Below, piece by piece: positions 18,790 through 27,431 of a stretch of 64,000 bases of DNA. This DNA comes from Streptomyces sp. CT34. Lineage in GTDB: Bacteria; Actinomycetota; Actinomycetes; Streptomycetales; Streptomycetaceae. The DNA is taken from assembly GCF_000805335.1 (NCBI RefSeq), contig NZ_KN708638.1:6919616-6983615 (forward strand), written 5' to 3'. The notes beneath the pieces are model-generated. The model was not told the DNA's origin, ran no database searches, and was given only the letters and a program-made list of their open reading frames with translations. Made by a program: the position numbers and the translations under genes. Each line of letters begins with the position of its first letter. Position 1 is the first letter of the stretch.

Positions 18790-19881
18790 GTGTCGCTGGC
18801 GGTAGTGCGGGACCTGCGTGAGCGACGCCCGCAGGCCACTGCTGAAGAGATCGCCCGGCTGGAGACTGACGTGCTGTCCGGGTTCGTCTTGGCGCGTGCC
18901 TCGGCCGGACTGGCGGACGGCACCATTCGCAGTGACCTGTCGAATCTCGAACAGATCAGGCTGTGGTTCGGACGGCCGCTGTGGGAGATGGAGCCCCGCG
19001 ACGCAGACAGTTACTTCGGGACCGTCCTGCGCCAGGCGCCGATCGGGACCCGGCTGTGCCGGTCGCAGGCGTTGTCGGTGTACATCGAGTTCCTCGAGCT
19101 GCGCTTTCAGGCCGAGCTCCACACACTGACCGGCCACGTCGCTCGGTGCCCGCTGGATGAGATGAACCGTCCGCGCGGGAAGAAGGACGCGCGGCTGCGG
19201 ATTCCGCCCACCGCGCCGGAGATGAACACGCTCTTCTCCGGTTGGGCCCAGGAGCTGGCGACCTGCCGCAAGTTTGCTCCCCACGCGCGCAACTACGCTG
19301 CTGCCCAGCTGATGGCGGCGGTCGGGCTGCGAGTGAACGAGGCACGCACGCTGGATCTGGCGGATGTGAAGTGGGATCTGGGCCGTTTCGGAAAGCTCCA
19401 CGTCCGGCATGGCAAGGGCGCACGGGGATCGGGGCCCCGAGAACGGATGGTCCCCTTGATCAACGACGCTGCACGGACCCTGCGTTGGTACGTCGAGGAC
19501 GTCTGGGGACACTTCGGCGGAGATCACTCCCTGGCTGGTGCACCGCTGTTTCCGTCGGAACGCCGCTGGCTGAACGGACTCAACGGGCGGATCGGATACG
19601 ACGCACTGCGCTCTAGCCTGGCCGCGGCCAGTACCACCCACTTGCCCGCCTGGACTGGCAAGCTGACGCCGCACGTATTGCGGCACTTCTGTGCCTCCCA
19701 GCTCTACCTGGAAGGCATGGACCTGGTGGCCATTCAAGAGCTGTTGGGCCACTCGTGGATTGCGACGACCATGGGTTACGTCAACCCTCGGGAATTGCAT
19801 CAGGTGGGCGAGAAGCCGCAGGTCACGTGGTCACGGCGGGGCTCAGCAGGACTCCGCAGCCTCTACGAACTGGCCGTCTGA
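18790..19881 (+). CDS. Tyrosine recombinase (first of the element)
   Basis: About 363 residues. It has the catalytic domain of the lambda-integrase/XerD family: Arg I in VGLRVNEARTLDL, then HVLRHFCASQLYLEGMDL (His and Arg II), LLGHSWIATTMGYVN with the third His/Trp position and the nucleophilic tyrosine at about residue 335. The N-terminal SAM-like core-binding domain is around residues 25-115. GTG 18790 is preferred over TTG 18745 because GAGGAG lies at 18777-18782. It is the first gene of an element inserted between two methyltransferase-operon genes, and is followed 65 bases later by a second tyrosine recombinase. Confidence 0.9.
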   Translation: MSLAVVRDLRERRPQATAEEIARLETDVLSGFVLARASAGLADGTIRSDLSNLEQIRLWFGRPLWEMEPRDADSYFGTVLRQAPIGTRLCRSQALSVYIEFLELRFQAELHTLTGHVARCPLDEMNRPRGKKDARLRIPPTAPEMNTLFSGWAQELATCRKFAPHARNYAAAQLMAAVGLRVNEARTLDLADVKWDLGRFGKLHVRHGKGARGSGPRERMVPLINDAARTLRWYVEDVWGHFGGDHSLAGAPLFPSERRWLNGLNGRIGYDALRSSLAAASTTHLPAWTGKLTPHVLRHFCASQLYLEGMDLVAIQELLGHSWIATTMGYVNPRELHQVGEKPQVTWSRRGSAGLRSLYELAV

Positions 19882-19901
19882 GCAGGGGTGTTGCCGAGAC
19901 G

Positions 19902-19938
19902 ATCCCTTCTGATGCATGATCTGCTCTCCAGAAGGGAT
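19902..19938. repeat. Hairpin between the two tyrosine recombinase genes
   Basis: ATCCCTTCT (19902-19910) and AGAAGGGAT (19930-19938) are perfect 9-bp arms separated by 19 bases. It could attenuate transcription into the second recombinase gene or be a binding site for one of the element's HTH proteins. A nearby GATGCATGAT/GGTGCATCAG pair adds to the symmetry. Confidence 0.5.
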
Positions 19939-19946
19939 GGTCTGGA

Positions 19947-21050
19947 GTGGTGCATCAGCAGAAGGTGGCCCTGGCGGGGTCGGCTCGTATGGAGCTTGTC
20001 TCAGGGGTGGTCCAGTTGCGCCCCGAGGACGCGATGTTCGACGCGATGCTGAGGGGCTGGCGGGCCCAGCAGAAGTCGCGAGGGCTGAAGGACGAGACGA
20101 TCGACCCGAGGGAACGACTGATCCGCCGCTTCCTCGAGTTCGCGAACGAGTATCCGTGGCAGTGGACGCCGGCCCACCTGGACGAGTGGTCGGCCACCCT
20201 GACGAGCGAGAAGCATCTGGCGCCGTCCACGATCCGCAGCTACCAGGGCACGGTTCGGCTGTTCACCGACCTCCTCATCGACGCCCGATACGGCTGGGGA
20301 CCGGCCTGCGAGGAAGCGTTCGGCACTTTTCCGGTGGCGATCTGTCATGAGTGGAATACCCTGCCTCACCTGCAGGATTACGAAGGCGACCCGGAAGCGA
20401 GGCCGTTCACCAGGGAAGAGCTGCAGCGGTTCCTCGACTATGCCGACGACCAGGTCGCACGCGCCGTGAAGTCCAAACGCAAGGGCGCCCTCGCCGCCTA
20501 CCGGGACGCCACCCTTTTCAAGGTCATCTATGGTTGGGGGCTTCGGCGGACCGAGACGTCCAAGCTCGATGTGGTCGACTTCGGACGCAATCCGCAGGCC
20601 CGGCAGTTCGGCCGGTACGGCACGCTCAACGTCCGTTACGGCAAGGCGAAGAAGGGTCAGCCGCCACGGCGCCGGAACGTGCTGTCGGTGATGGACTGGG
20701 CCGTCGAGGCGGTCGCCGACTACGTCGAAAATGTCCGCCCGCGCTTCGGGTTCCCCGATCACCCTGCTCTGTGGATCACCGAGCGCGGGGGCCGCCTTCA
20801 GCCCGGGTCGATCAACGATCGGTTCGAGGCATATCGGGATGCCCTGGGGCTGCACAAAGAGTTGACCCCGCACGGACTTCGCCATTCCTACGTCACGCAT
20901 CTGACCGAGGACGGAGTGGACCGGCGCTTCATCCAGCAGCAGGTCGGCCACGAGTGCGACAGCTCCCTGGCCATCTACACGCACGTCAGCGACGACTTCA
21001 TGAACACTTCCCTGCACAAGGCACTGGTGCCGGCGTTCGCCGGGGCCTGA
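19947..21050 (+). CDS. Tyrosine recombinase (second of the element)
   Basis: About 367 residues with an N-terminal core-binding domain (TPAHLDEWSATLTSEKHLAPSTIRSY region, about 70-100) and a full catalytic domain. Arg I is in IYGWGLRRTETSKLDV, HGLRHSYVTHLTEDG supplies His and Arg II, QQVGHECDSSLAIYTHV the second His and the nucleophilic Tyr (about 348). GTG 19947 is the first start after the hairpin; ATG 19989 is an alternative. It reads into the operon HTH gene after 16 bases. It differs clearly from the first recombinase, as in multi-recombinase elements such as Tn554 or RIT elements where several recombinases act together. Confidence 0.9.
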   Translation: MVHQQKVALAGSARMELVSGVVQLRPEDAMFDAMLRGWRAQQKSRGLKDETIDPRERLIRRFLEFANEYPWQWTPAHLDEWSATLTSEKHLAPSTIRSYQGTVRLFTDLLIDARYGWGPACEEAFGTFPVAICHEWNTLPHLQDYEGDPEARPFTREELQRFLDYADDQVARAVKSKRKGALAAYRDATLFKVIYGWGLRRTETSKLDVVDFGRNPQARQFGRYGTLNVRYGKAKKGQPPRRRNVLSVMDWAVEAVADYVENVRPRFGFPDHPALWITERGGRLQPGSINDRFEAYRDALGLHKELTPHGLRHSYVTHLTEDGVDRRFIQQQVGHECDSSLAIYTHVSDDFMNTSLHKALVPAFAGA

Positions 21051-21066
21051 CAGGAGGGATCCGGCG

Positions 21067-21420
21067 ATGGCCGCCAAGCTCGACTACCACTGGCACCTGC
21101 GCAAAGTCATGGCCGACCGCGGGATGTTCTCCACCACCGACCTCATCCCTCCGCTCGCTGAACGCGGCATCAGCCTGTCGTCGAGTCAGGTCTACCGACT
21201 CGTCGTCGAGCGACCGGAGCGACTGAGCCTGAAGATCCTCATGGCCCTGCTCGACATCCTCGACTGCACCATGGACGACCTCATCGAGCCCATCGCGGTG
21301 GCTGGGACCGTGAAGAAGCCGAAGAAGGCGGCCGTCGGCGGCGGCCCGTCATCCGGTTCGGAGGGACTTGGCGGGCTGCGGCCAAAGCGGGCCAGGATCA
21401 GGGGTGTTGACCGGTCATGA
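21067..21420 (+). CDS. Small XRE/HTH DNA-binding protein of the recombinase element
   Basis: 117 residues. An HTH fold of the Cro/C1 type is suggested by residues 8-70: HWHLRKVMADRGMFSTTDL, then RGISLSSSQVYRLV and DILDCTMDDLIEP, the last being the classic XRE C-terminal pattern. The rest is a basic Gly/Lys-rich tail. AGGAGGG precedes ATG 21067. It overlaps the next gene by 4 bases. A divergent homologue with the same layout lies at 24775-25110, also directly before a zinc-ribbon recombinase-like gene. This suggests that the pair is a functional unit, perhaps a targeting or assembly factor, as TnpC is for Tn554. Confidence 0.82.
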   Translation: MAAKLDYHWHLRKVMADRGMFSTTDLIPPLAERGISLSSSQVYRLVVERPERLSLKILMALLDILDCTMDDLIEPIAVAGTVKKPKKAAVGGGPSSGSEGLGGLRPKRARIRGVDRS

Positions 21421-23837
21421 CCACCGCTGACCATCTCGACCGCGCCGTTGCAGACCCGATCGGCCTGATCACGGACCTCGTCGCCGACGCCGAGAAGGCA
21501 CTCGACGCTGACACGATCCGGGCCGTGGTCACCGCCGTCGTCGGCGGCCGCGCGAAGTCACGACAGCTGGCCAAGGCCCTGGCGATGCGGCCCGCAGTCC
21601 TGACCGACGGCCGGTCCCCGGCGCCACGGGCCATCGGTGATCTCCTCATCGAGCTCCGCAAGGTCGGCGCCTCGGCGATCACGGCGCCGGTCTGCGCCGA
21701 GTGCGGCAAGCAGCTACGAACCCTCCAACGCAAGGGCCAGGACTGGTTCTGCTCGGTCTGCGGACAGGAGACCGCCGAGTGCACCACCTGCGGCAACGTC
21801 CGACGCGTCGGCTTCCGGGACCGCAAGGGCCTGCCGCGTTGCAAGATGTGCCCCGACATCGACGAACGTGATCCGGTCACGGTCGTCCACGACCTGATCA
21901 CCGCGATCACCCCGGATGCCGACCGCGATGCGATCGCCGAGGCCCTCCGCCACACGGCACCCCACCGCCCCACCTACCGGCAGCGACTGGTCTGGGCCCT
22001 GGAAGAGAACCCCCGACTGCTGACCGGGGAGGGCCATTTGGCGCCGCATCGCGCCATCCTGAAGTTCATCGACCTTCTGCATGAGGCCGGTGTCGCCGGG
22101 ATCGTGAGGCCCGTCTGCCCTCGCTGCCGCCGGGTGGTCCGCATCGACAAGCCGCTCGACGGGCAGCGAGTCTGCCGCAACTGCATCGCCAAGTCCCGCA
22201 TCGAAGAATGCGTACGCTGCGGAGCCCGACGCGAGCCAGCCACTCGCGATGACGAGGGACGGCCGTTGTGTCCGAACTGCCTGGTCAACGACCCTGCGAA
22301 CGTCGAGGTCTGCATCGGCTGCGGCAAGCGTCGCCGAGTACAAAACCGCACCTCTGACGGTCCTCTCTGCCCCAACTGTTGCCCCCTGCCCATCCTGGTC
22401 TGTTCGATCTGTGGTCGCACCGCACCCGGCACCCACTCCCGTCTGACCGGACTGCCCCGCTGCGGCGGCTGCGACAGACGCCAAGCTCACTGCACCTCCT
22501 GCGGGAGGCTCCGCGGCATACACTCCGGCACCGCCGAAGTCCCCATCTGTGGACACTGCACCGCACCGGACGCCGAGCTCTGGCGCCCCTGTCCCACCTG
22601 CGGGGAAGCGGAACGACTGCGATCCTCCGGTCCGTGCCCTCGCTGCACGCTCAAGCAGCGGCTCCACGAACTCCTCGCCAACGGCTCGGGCGCGATACCC
22701 CCGAAGCTTCAAGCCCTCCATGAGGCCCTGGCCAACACCGAACGAGCCGCCACCGGGCTGCGCTGGCTCTCTGGCGGCATCGTCTCCACCGTACTGTCCG
22801 ACCTCGGCTCCGGCCGCCGCCTCCTCACTCACGAAGCCCTGGACGAACTCCCCGAAGGCAAGGTCGTCGAGCACATCCGCAGCGTCCTCGTCGCCAGTGG
22901 CGCCCTGCCCACGCGGGACGAGCAGATGGTCCGTCTCGAACGACACGTCAAAGACCTCGTCACCTCCCATGCGACGGCCGAGGGGCGGAAGATCCTGCAC
23001 CGGTACGCGACTTGGCACCTCCTACGACGGCTTCGCCGTCGCAGTCGCGGCAAGGAGACCACGTACTACCAGCTCCAGGTCGCGCGGCAACACCTGCGGG
23101 CAGGGGTCTATCTCCTGAACTGGCTCGAAGGCCAGAACTTGACCCTTGCCACCTGCCGACAGACCGACCTTGAACGTTGGATGACCAGCGAGGACGCCCG
23201 TCTTCGCCAGGAGGCAGGCCACTTCGTGCGCTGGGCCCTGGCCCAGAAGATCGCCCGCGATCTCAGCTTCCCGGCCGAGCGATGGAACGGCCCCTCGCAG
23301 CCGATGGACGACGAGGCCCGTTGGGCCACCGCCCGCCGTCTGCTGCACGACGACACCCTCAAGCCCGAAGACCGCCTCGCCGGCCTGCTGTTGCTCCTCT
23401 ACGCCCAGTGGCCCGCGGCGATCTCCCGGCTCACCATCGATCATATCGAGGAGACCGACGGAGCAATCCGCCTCCGGCTCGGCGCCGTCCCAGTCGAGCT
23501 TCCCGCACCCGTCGCTGAACTGGCCCTCCAACAGGTCGAGGTTCGCCGCAGCCATGCCGTCCTCGGCCGCACAGACTCGACCTGGCTCTTCCCCGGAGGC
23601 CAGCCCGGCCGCCCGATCAGCGCCTGGGCCATGGGCGAACGACTCCGCAAACTCGGCATCCGGCTCGCCCAGGCCCGCTCGACCGCCCTGTTCCAGCTCG
23701 CCACCGAACTGCCCGCCGCGATCCTCGCCCGCACCCTTGGCATCGACATCACCGTCGCCGTCAAGTGGCAACGAGCCGCCGCCGGAGACTGGGCGGCATA
23801 CGCAGCCGAGATCAGCCGCCGGAAGAAGGATTCATGA
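21417..23837 (+). CDS. Zinc-ribbon array protein with degenerate tyrosine-recombinase domain
   Basis: 806 residues. Residues about 85-425 contain sixteen CxxC pairs, enough for eight zinc ribbons in tandem (for example CAECGKQL/CSVCGQE, CTTCGNV/CKMCPD, CVRCGAR/CPNCLV). The C-terminal 250 residues have the shape of a tyrosine-recombinase catalytic domain: RLTIDHIEETDG, then LAQARSTALFQLATELPAAI and LARTLGIDITVAVKWQRAA. However, the box II His is missing and Trp stands near the expected Tyr, so strand exchange activity is doubtful. It probably binds DNA for the two active recombinases. Its stop overlaps the start of the carbon-nitrogen hydrolase. Confidence 0.78.
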   Translation: MTTADHLDRAVADPIGLITDLVADAEKALDADTIRAVVTAVVGGRAKSRQLAKALAMRPAVLTDGRSPAPRAIGDLLIELRKVGASAITAPVCAECGKQLRTLQRKGQDWFCSVCGQETAECTTCGNVRRVGFRDRKGLPRCKMCPDIDERDPVTVVHDLITAITPDADRDAIAEALRHTAPHRPTYRQRLVWALEENPRLLTGEGHLAPHRAILKFIDLLHEAGVAGIVRPVCPRCRRVVRIDKPLDGQRVCRNCIAKSRIEECVRCGARREPATRDDEGRPLCPNCLVNDPANVEVCIGCGKRRRVQNRTSDGPLCPNCCPLPILVCSICGRTAPGTHSRLTGLPRCGGCDRRQAHCTSCGRLRGIHSGTAEVPICGHCTAPDAELWRPCPTCGEAERLRSSGPCPRCTLKQRLHELLANGSGAIPPKLQALHEALANTERAATGLRWLSGGIVSTVLSDLGSGRRLLTHEALDELPEGKVVEHIRSVLVASGALPTRDEQMVRLERHVKDLVTSHATAEGRKILHRYATWHLLRRLRRRSRGKETTYYQLQVARQHLRAGVYLLNWLEGQNLTLATCRQTDLERWMTSEDARLRQEAGHFVRWALAQKIARDLSFPAERWNGPSQPMDDEARWATARRLLHDDTLKPEDRLAGLLLLLYAQWPAAISRLTIDHIEETDGAIRLRLGAVPVELPAPVAELALQQVEVRRSHAVLGRTDSTWLFPGGQPGRPISAWAMGERLRKLGIRLAQARSTALFQLATELPAAILARTLGIDITVAVKWQRAAAGDWAAYAAEISRRKKDS

Positions 23838-24628
23838 GGGCATCGCTAACGGTCGCACAGTTCCCTATCACCTGGGACGTTAAGCGGAATGTGGAGTTGA
23901 TCTCCGAGGTCTTGGCCGAAGCCTGGCCCGACGACATCGTCGTCCTGCCCGAGGGCGCGCTGTCAGGCTATGGGCCTGACCTCTCCGTCCTGGGCGACCT
24001 CGACACTCTGGCCCTGGCGAACGCCACAGACCATGTCGCCGACCTGGCGCAGCGGAAAGCGGTCCATCTGTTCTGCGGCACGTTGCTCTTCGACCAGGGA
24101 GTCTGGAGCAACGCCGCCGTCTACTTTTCACCCAACGGCGCGAGGTGGATCTACCGGAAGATCAACCTGGCGATGAACGAACGCGGCCGACTGGAAGCGG
24201 GGACCGACCTCTCCCCCCTTTCCATCCCGATGACCGGCGGGCAAGTCAGCCTCGGTGTCCAAATCTGCCGGGAGATCCGCTTCCCCGAGCAATGGCAGCA
24301 CCTCGCCAGCAGCGGGGCGCAGGCGTTCATCTATCTCACCCACGCCGCCAATACAGCCGAGCCAGCCGGGGTTTGGAGAAGCCACCTCATCAGCCGCGCA
24401 GCGGAGAACCAGCGGTTCGTCCTTGCGGCGAACGTCGCGGACCCTCACCAGCACTGCCCCAGCATGATCATCTCTCCGCGAGGAGAGGTCCTGGCCGAGG
24501 TGACGTCCGGCGACACCGCCGTCATCAGAACCACCATCGATCTTGACCAGACCGGCAATTGGTACCTCGGCCAGCGGCGGCAAGACCTGCTGAGGCTGTC
24601 CTACGAAGGACAGGGCAGATCAATGTAA
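23834..24628 (+). CDS. Carbon-nitrogen hydrolase (nitrilase superfamily)
   Basis: 264 residues, the usual length. The Glu-Lys-Cys triad is visible: Glu in VVLPEGALSGYG (about 41), Lys in IYRKINLAMNERG (about 114), Cys in GVQICREIRFPEQ (about 150). Enzymes of this superfamily hydrolyse amides, nitriles or carbamoyl groups; the exact substrate is not predictable here. The start overlaps the preceding gene's stop (ATGA) and GAAGGA lies eight bases upstream, so it is translationally coupled to the recombinase operon. A metabolic enzyme is unexpected there and is either cargo or a working part of the element. A second set of element genes begins 60-70 bases after it. Confidence 0.88.
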   Translation: MRASLTVAQFPITWDVKRNVELISEVLAEAWPDDIVVLPEGALSGYGPDLSVLGDLDTLALANATDHVADLAQRKAVHLFCGTLLFDQGVWSNAAVYFSPNGARWIYRKINLAMNERGRLEAGTDLSPLSIPMTGGQVSLGVQICREIRFPEQWQHLASSGAQAFIYLTHAANTAEPAGVWRSHLISRAAENQRFVLAANVADPHQHCPSMIISPRGEVLAEVTSGDTAVIRTTIDLDQTGNWYLGQRRQDLLRLSYEGQGRSM

Positions 24629-24694
24629 ACGGCGCAAAGCGCGGCTGCCCACAGGCAGGCATTCGGAGGGTTCCAATACCCGAGCCCACCGTTA

Positions 24695-24778
24695 CATGTT
24701 CACCGCGCCCGCATCGAAGAGGCATGGGCCGCCGCGCAAGAACGCGCCGCCGAGCGGCTGAGGGGACTGGGCCAGTGA
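24695..24778 (+). pseudogene. C-terminal tail of a lost tyrosine recombinase
   Basis: The frame reads HVHRARIEEAWAAAQERAA then ERLRGLGQ and stop. This is the usual C-terminus after the catalytic tyrosine in recombinases of this type (…YVHVHxxRIEDAW…). It overlaps the start of the following HTH gene by GTGA. The upstream catalytic part is absent, so the second copy of the module has lost its recombinase. Confidence 0.7.
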
Positions 24779-25110
24779 AATGGAACCTGAGGCTGACCGC
24801 TGCACAGCGCGGGGTGTGGAAGGCCTCCGAGCTGCAACGCGCGCTGGCGGAACACGGATTGACCATCTCCGCCGGCAAGATGTCCGCGCTGTGGGTCGGC
24901 CAGCCGGTATCGGTCAAGCTCGCCGACCTCGACGTCATCTGTGTCACGTTGAATTGCTCGGTGGCGGACCTGCTGCTGCCCGAGCCCGAGACCGTCACCC
25001 GGCCCGCCACCCAGAGCGCACCAGCAGCAGCGTCCGCCGTTGCATCTCCGTCCGGGCCGGCGCAGATCGTGCCCCGTCGCCGCGACGGCCGCACACTGCC
25101 GCCCAGGTGA
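24775..25110 (+). CDS. Small HTH protein, second module copy
   Basis: 111 residues from GTG 24775, overlapping the recombinase tail (GTGA). The N-terminal 70 residues (VWKASELQRALAEHGLTIS, MSALWVGQPVSVKLADLD, CVTLNCSVADLLLPEPE) match the layout of the HTH protein at 21067-21420: AERGxS/AEHGLTIS, then the DLLLPEPE/DDLIEPI end. The C-terminal tail is Ala/Pro-rich. A homologous HTH plus zinc-ribbon recombinase-like pair occurs twice in the window, which supports a conserved partnership. Confidence 0.75.
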   Translation: MKWNLRLTAAQRGVWKASELQRALAEHGLTISAGKMSALWVGQPVSVKLADLDVICVTLNCSVADLLLPEPETVTRPATQSAPAAASAVASPSGPAQIVPRRRDGRTLPPR

Positions 25111-25116
25111 GCTGCG

Positions 25117-26724
25117 GTGAAGACTCTCCCCGCCCGGGTCAGGGGTCCGGAAAGCTGTCGGGAGTGCCTGGCCTGGGGCGTCTTCCGGCGCCGCGGTCTG
25201 TGCCGGGCCTGCGCACAGAGCCATGTGCGGCGCCGTCCCATCGGGCCTTGCTCCGCCTGCGCTCGCCACGTGCCGCTGCTGAAACAGCATTGCCGTCTGT
25301 GCTGGCACCAAGGCCGTCTTGAACGTTCCAGCAGTACCTACACGCTGCTCCTGCCGCATGTCTCCAAGGTCCGTCACCACCAGCTCTACCTCGCCGACCT
25401 CATCCATCGCGTCGACCTGAACACCACCGCCCACCGCCGGGCCCGTGCTGCTGCGCAGCCCCTGCGGTCCCTGCCACCGTCGGCCTGGCACGCGCCGCCG
25501 CTGTTCGAGCACCACGTCCGCGACTACGACGCCGCGCAGCGTCCCGATCTGCGCAAGGAACCCATCCCGGACAACCCCGTGCTCCACCGCGCTCTGCACG
25601 TCGCCGACGAGCGACGCCAGGCCCGGGGATGGTCTGAATTCGTCTACGGCAACGTCCGGCGCGGTCTGCTCCTGCTTCTGGCCCGGCATCCCGACGGCGA
25701 GCCGCTCTACGCCTCCCAGCACCATCAGGCACTGAGGCGCCTGGGCTGCATCGGCCTGACCAACGAGATCCTCAGCGATATCGGGCTGCTCGTTGACGAC
25801 CGGCCCGCAGCCTTGGACAGGTGGATCACCAAGCAACTCGCTCCGCTCAGCCCCGCTTTCGCCACCCCGGCCGGCCAGTGGGTCGAAACCCTCCGCCGCG
25901 GCGGCCCGCGCAGCCGTCCTCGCAGCACCGGCACGGTCATCACCCAGCTCGTTCACGCGCTGCCCGCGCTCAAGGACTGGTGCACCCGCTACGACCATCT
26001 GCGCGAAGTCACCCGCCAGGACGTGCTGGACCACCTCGCCCCGCTCACCGGATGGCCACGCAACCGTACCCTCACCGCTCTGCGCTCGCTGTTGCGCTGG
26101 TCGAAGCAACACCAATTGATCTTCCAAAACCCCTGTCACCACATCCAGATGCACGCCGTTGCGCACAACGTCCTCCAGCCCCTTGAACCGCAGGACATCA
26201 AGGCGGCCATCGACGCCGTCGACACCCCGGCCCAGCGCCTGGCTATCGCCCTCGCCGCCATCTACGCCGCCCGATCGGCGGACATCCGCGCCCTCCGACT
26301 CGATGACGTCGACCTCCCCGGCCGCACCCTGGCCGTCGCCGGCCGCACTCACCGGCTCGACGACCTGACATGGGGCCTGCTGCACAACTGGCTCGCCTAC
26401 CGCACCCAGCGATGGCCCCACACGGCCAACCCGTACCTGCTGATCAACCACGTGACCGCAGTACGCCTCACCCCGGCCAGCAGCACCTGGCCCGTCGGCC
26501 CGTCCCTGCGCGGACTGCCCGCGACTCTCGAACGGCTCCGGATCGACCGACTGCTGGAGGAAGCCTTGACCAACGGCCCGGACCCACTCCACCTCGCCGA
26601 GGTCTTCGGCCTGAGCTCCCCGACCGCCATCAGGTACGCGGACTCCGCCCGGCAACTCCTCGCCGACCCCGCGCAGAACCAACCCCTCGGATTCACCACG
26701 AACCCAAGTGCCGGACCGGCCTGA
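25117..26724 (+). CDS. Zinc-ribbon protein with recombinase-like domain, second module copy
   Basis: 535 residues. Four CxxC pairs lie in the first 65 residues (CRECLAW, CRACAQS, CSACARH, CRLCWHQ), giving two zinc ribbons. A core-binding-like segment lies around residues 270-345 (LRSLLRWSKQHQLIF). The C-terminal domain has Arg I in YAARSADIRALRLDDVDL, and VFGLSSPTAIRYADSARQLL with a Tyr where the nucleophile would be. The box II HxLRH is replaced by LRIDRLLEEAL. It is thus a degenerate tyrosine recombinase. It starts six bases after the HTH gene. It is the partner of 21417-23837 but with fewer ribbons. The right end of the element must lie shortly after its stop. Confidence 0.75.
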   Translation: MKTLPARVRGPESCRECLAWGVFRRRGLCRACAQSHVRRRPIGPCSACARHVPLLKQHCRLCWHQGRLERSSSTYTLLLPHVSKVRHHQLYLADLIHRVDLNTTAHRRARAAAQPLRSLPPSAWHAPPLFEHHVRDYDAAQRPDLRKEPIPDNPVLHRALHVADERRQARGWSEFVYGNVRRGLLLLLARHPDGEPLYASQHHQALRRLGCIGLTNEILSDIGLLVDDRPAALDRWITKQLAPLSPAFATPAGQWVETLRRGGPRSRPRSTGTVITQLVHALPALKDWCTRYDHLREVTRQDVLDHLAPLTGWPRNRTLTALRSLLRWSKQHQLIFQNPCHHIQMHAVAHNVLQPLEPQDIKAAIDAVDTPAQRLAIALAAIYAARSADIRALRLDDVDLPGRTLAVAGRTHRLDDLTWGLLHNWLAYRTQRWPHTANPYLLINHVTAVRLTPASSTWPVGPSLRGLPATLERLRIDRLLEEALTNGPDPLHLAEVFGLSSPTAIRYADSARQLLADPAQNQPLGFTTNPSAGPA

Positions 26725-26783
26725 TCCCCGAAAGAGCACTTCAGTTACTCCTGAATTCACGTCAGTTTTCATGAACCCACGCA

Positions 26784-27431
26784 ACTTTGGATGGCGGAGA
26801 GGGCGATCAGGTCGCTGTGCGCCACCCCGGGGCTGGCGTCGGCGGGTGGGGTGGGAATGAGGCGGTCGTCGGCGGGGTGGGCGTGCGCGACGATGACGTG
26901 TTGCAGGTACCGGAACCCGGCGGTGCGGGCACAGGCGATGAGGGAGCCGAGCGGGTCGGTGAGAATGCCCTCGTCCCGACGCTGGCGCGTGGCCAGCAGC
27001 AGTCCGTCGGCGGGCAGGAGCCGGTGCGCACGGTGAAAGAAGCCGGCCCAGCCGTCTTCCATGGCTCCTGGCATCTCGCTGACCCCGCATACCGGCACCT
27101 CGGTGGGGTCCGGGAGGGTGTCGGGGTGGAGTTCGGCGAGCAGCAGCGAGAGCCTGCTGGGGGTGCCGTTGGTGTAGGTGATGACGGGGATGCGCACGTC
27201 CATGCCCGGCTCGGTGTCCCGTACGGAGATCTTGAGCAGGGGTGCGGGCTGTTGACCGGGCCGGGTGGTGAACACGGTCCGGATGCGCTCGATGGCCCAG
27301 TCGGGCAGCACGGTGCCCGGAGCTGGTGCGGCGTGCGGCTGGTCGGGGGCGGGGAGCCAGATGGTCGTCGGCAAGGGACGTGCGATACGCGGACGAGCGG
27401 GGTCCGTGGTGCGGCGTGGGGTGGTGGACAT
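26784..27431 (-). pseudogene. Methyltransferase-like companion protein, 3' end cut by the recombinase element
   Basis: The reading frame is that of a SAM-methyltransferase C-terminal half. GWAGFFHRAHRLLPADGLLLA and LIACARTAGFRYLQHVIVA parallel the FRYLQH-type region of the actinobacterial TSPPY methylases. The N-terminal motif I (DPxxGxGTT) and the PPY motif are not present, so the protein is a non-catalytic relative. The frame breaks off at HSDLIALSAI and ends in a few residues of element sequence. It and the 18-kb methyltransferase gene lie on the same strand and were probably adjacent before the recombinase element entered. The lost tail may be the GTSPTNPSDIAYA-like end near 18610-18700. 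Confidence 0.6.
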
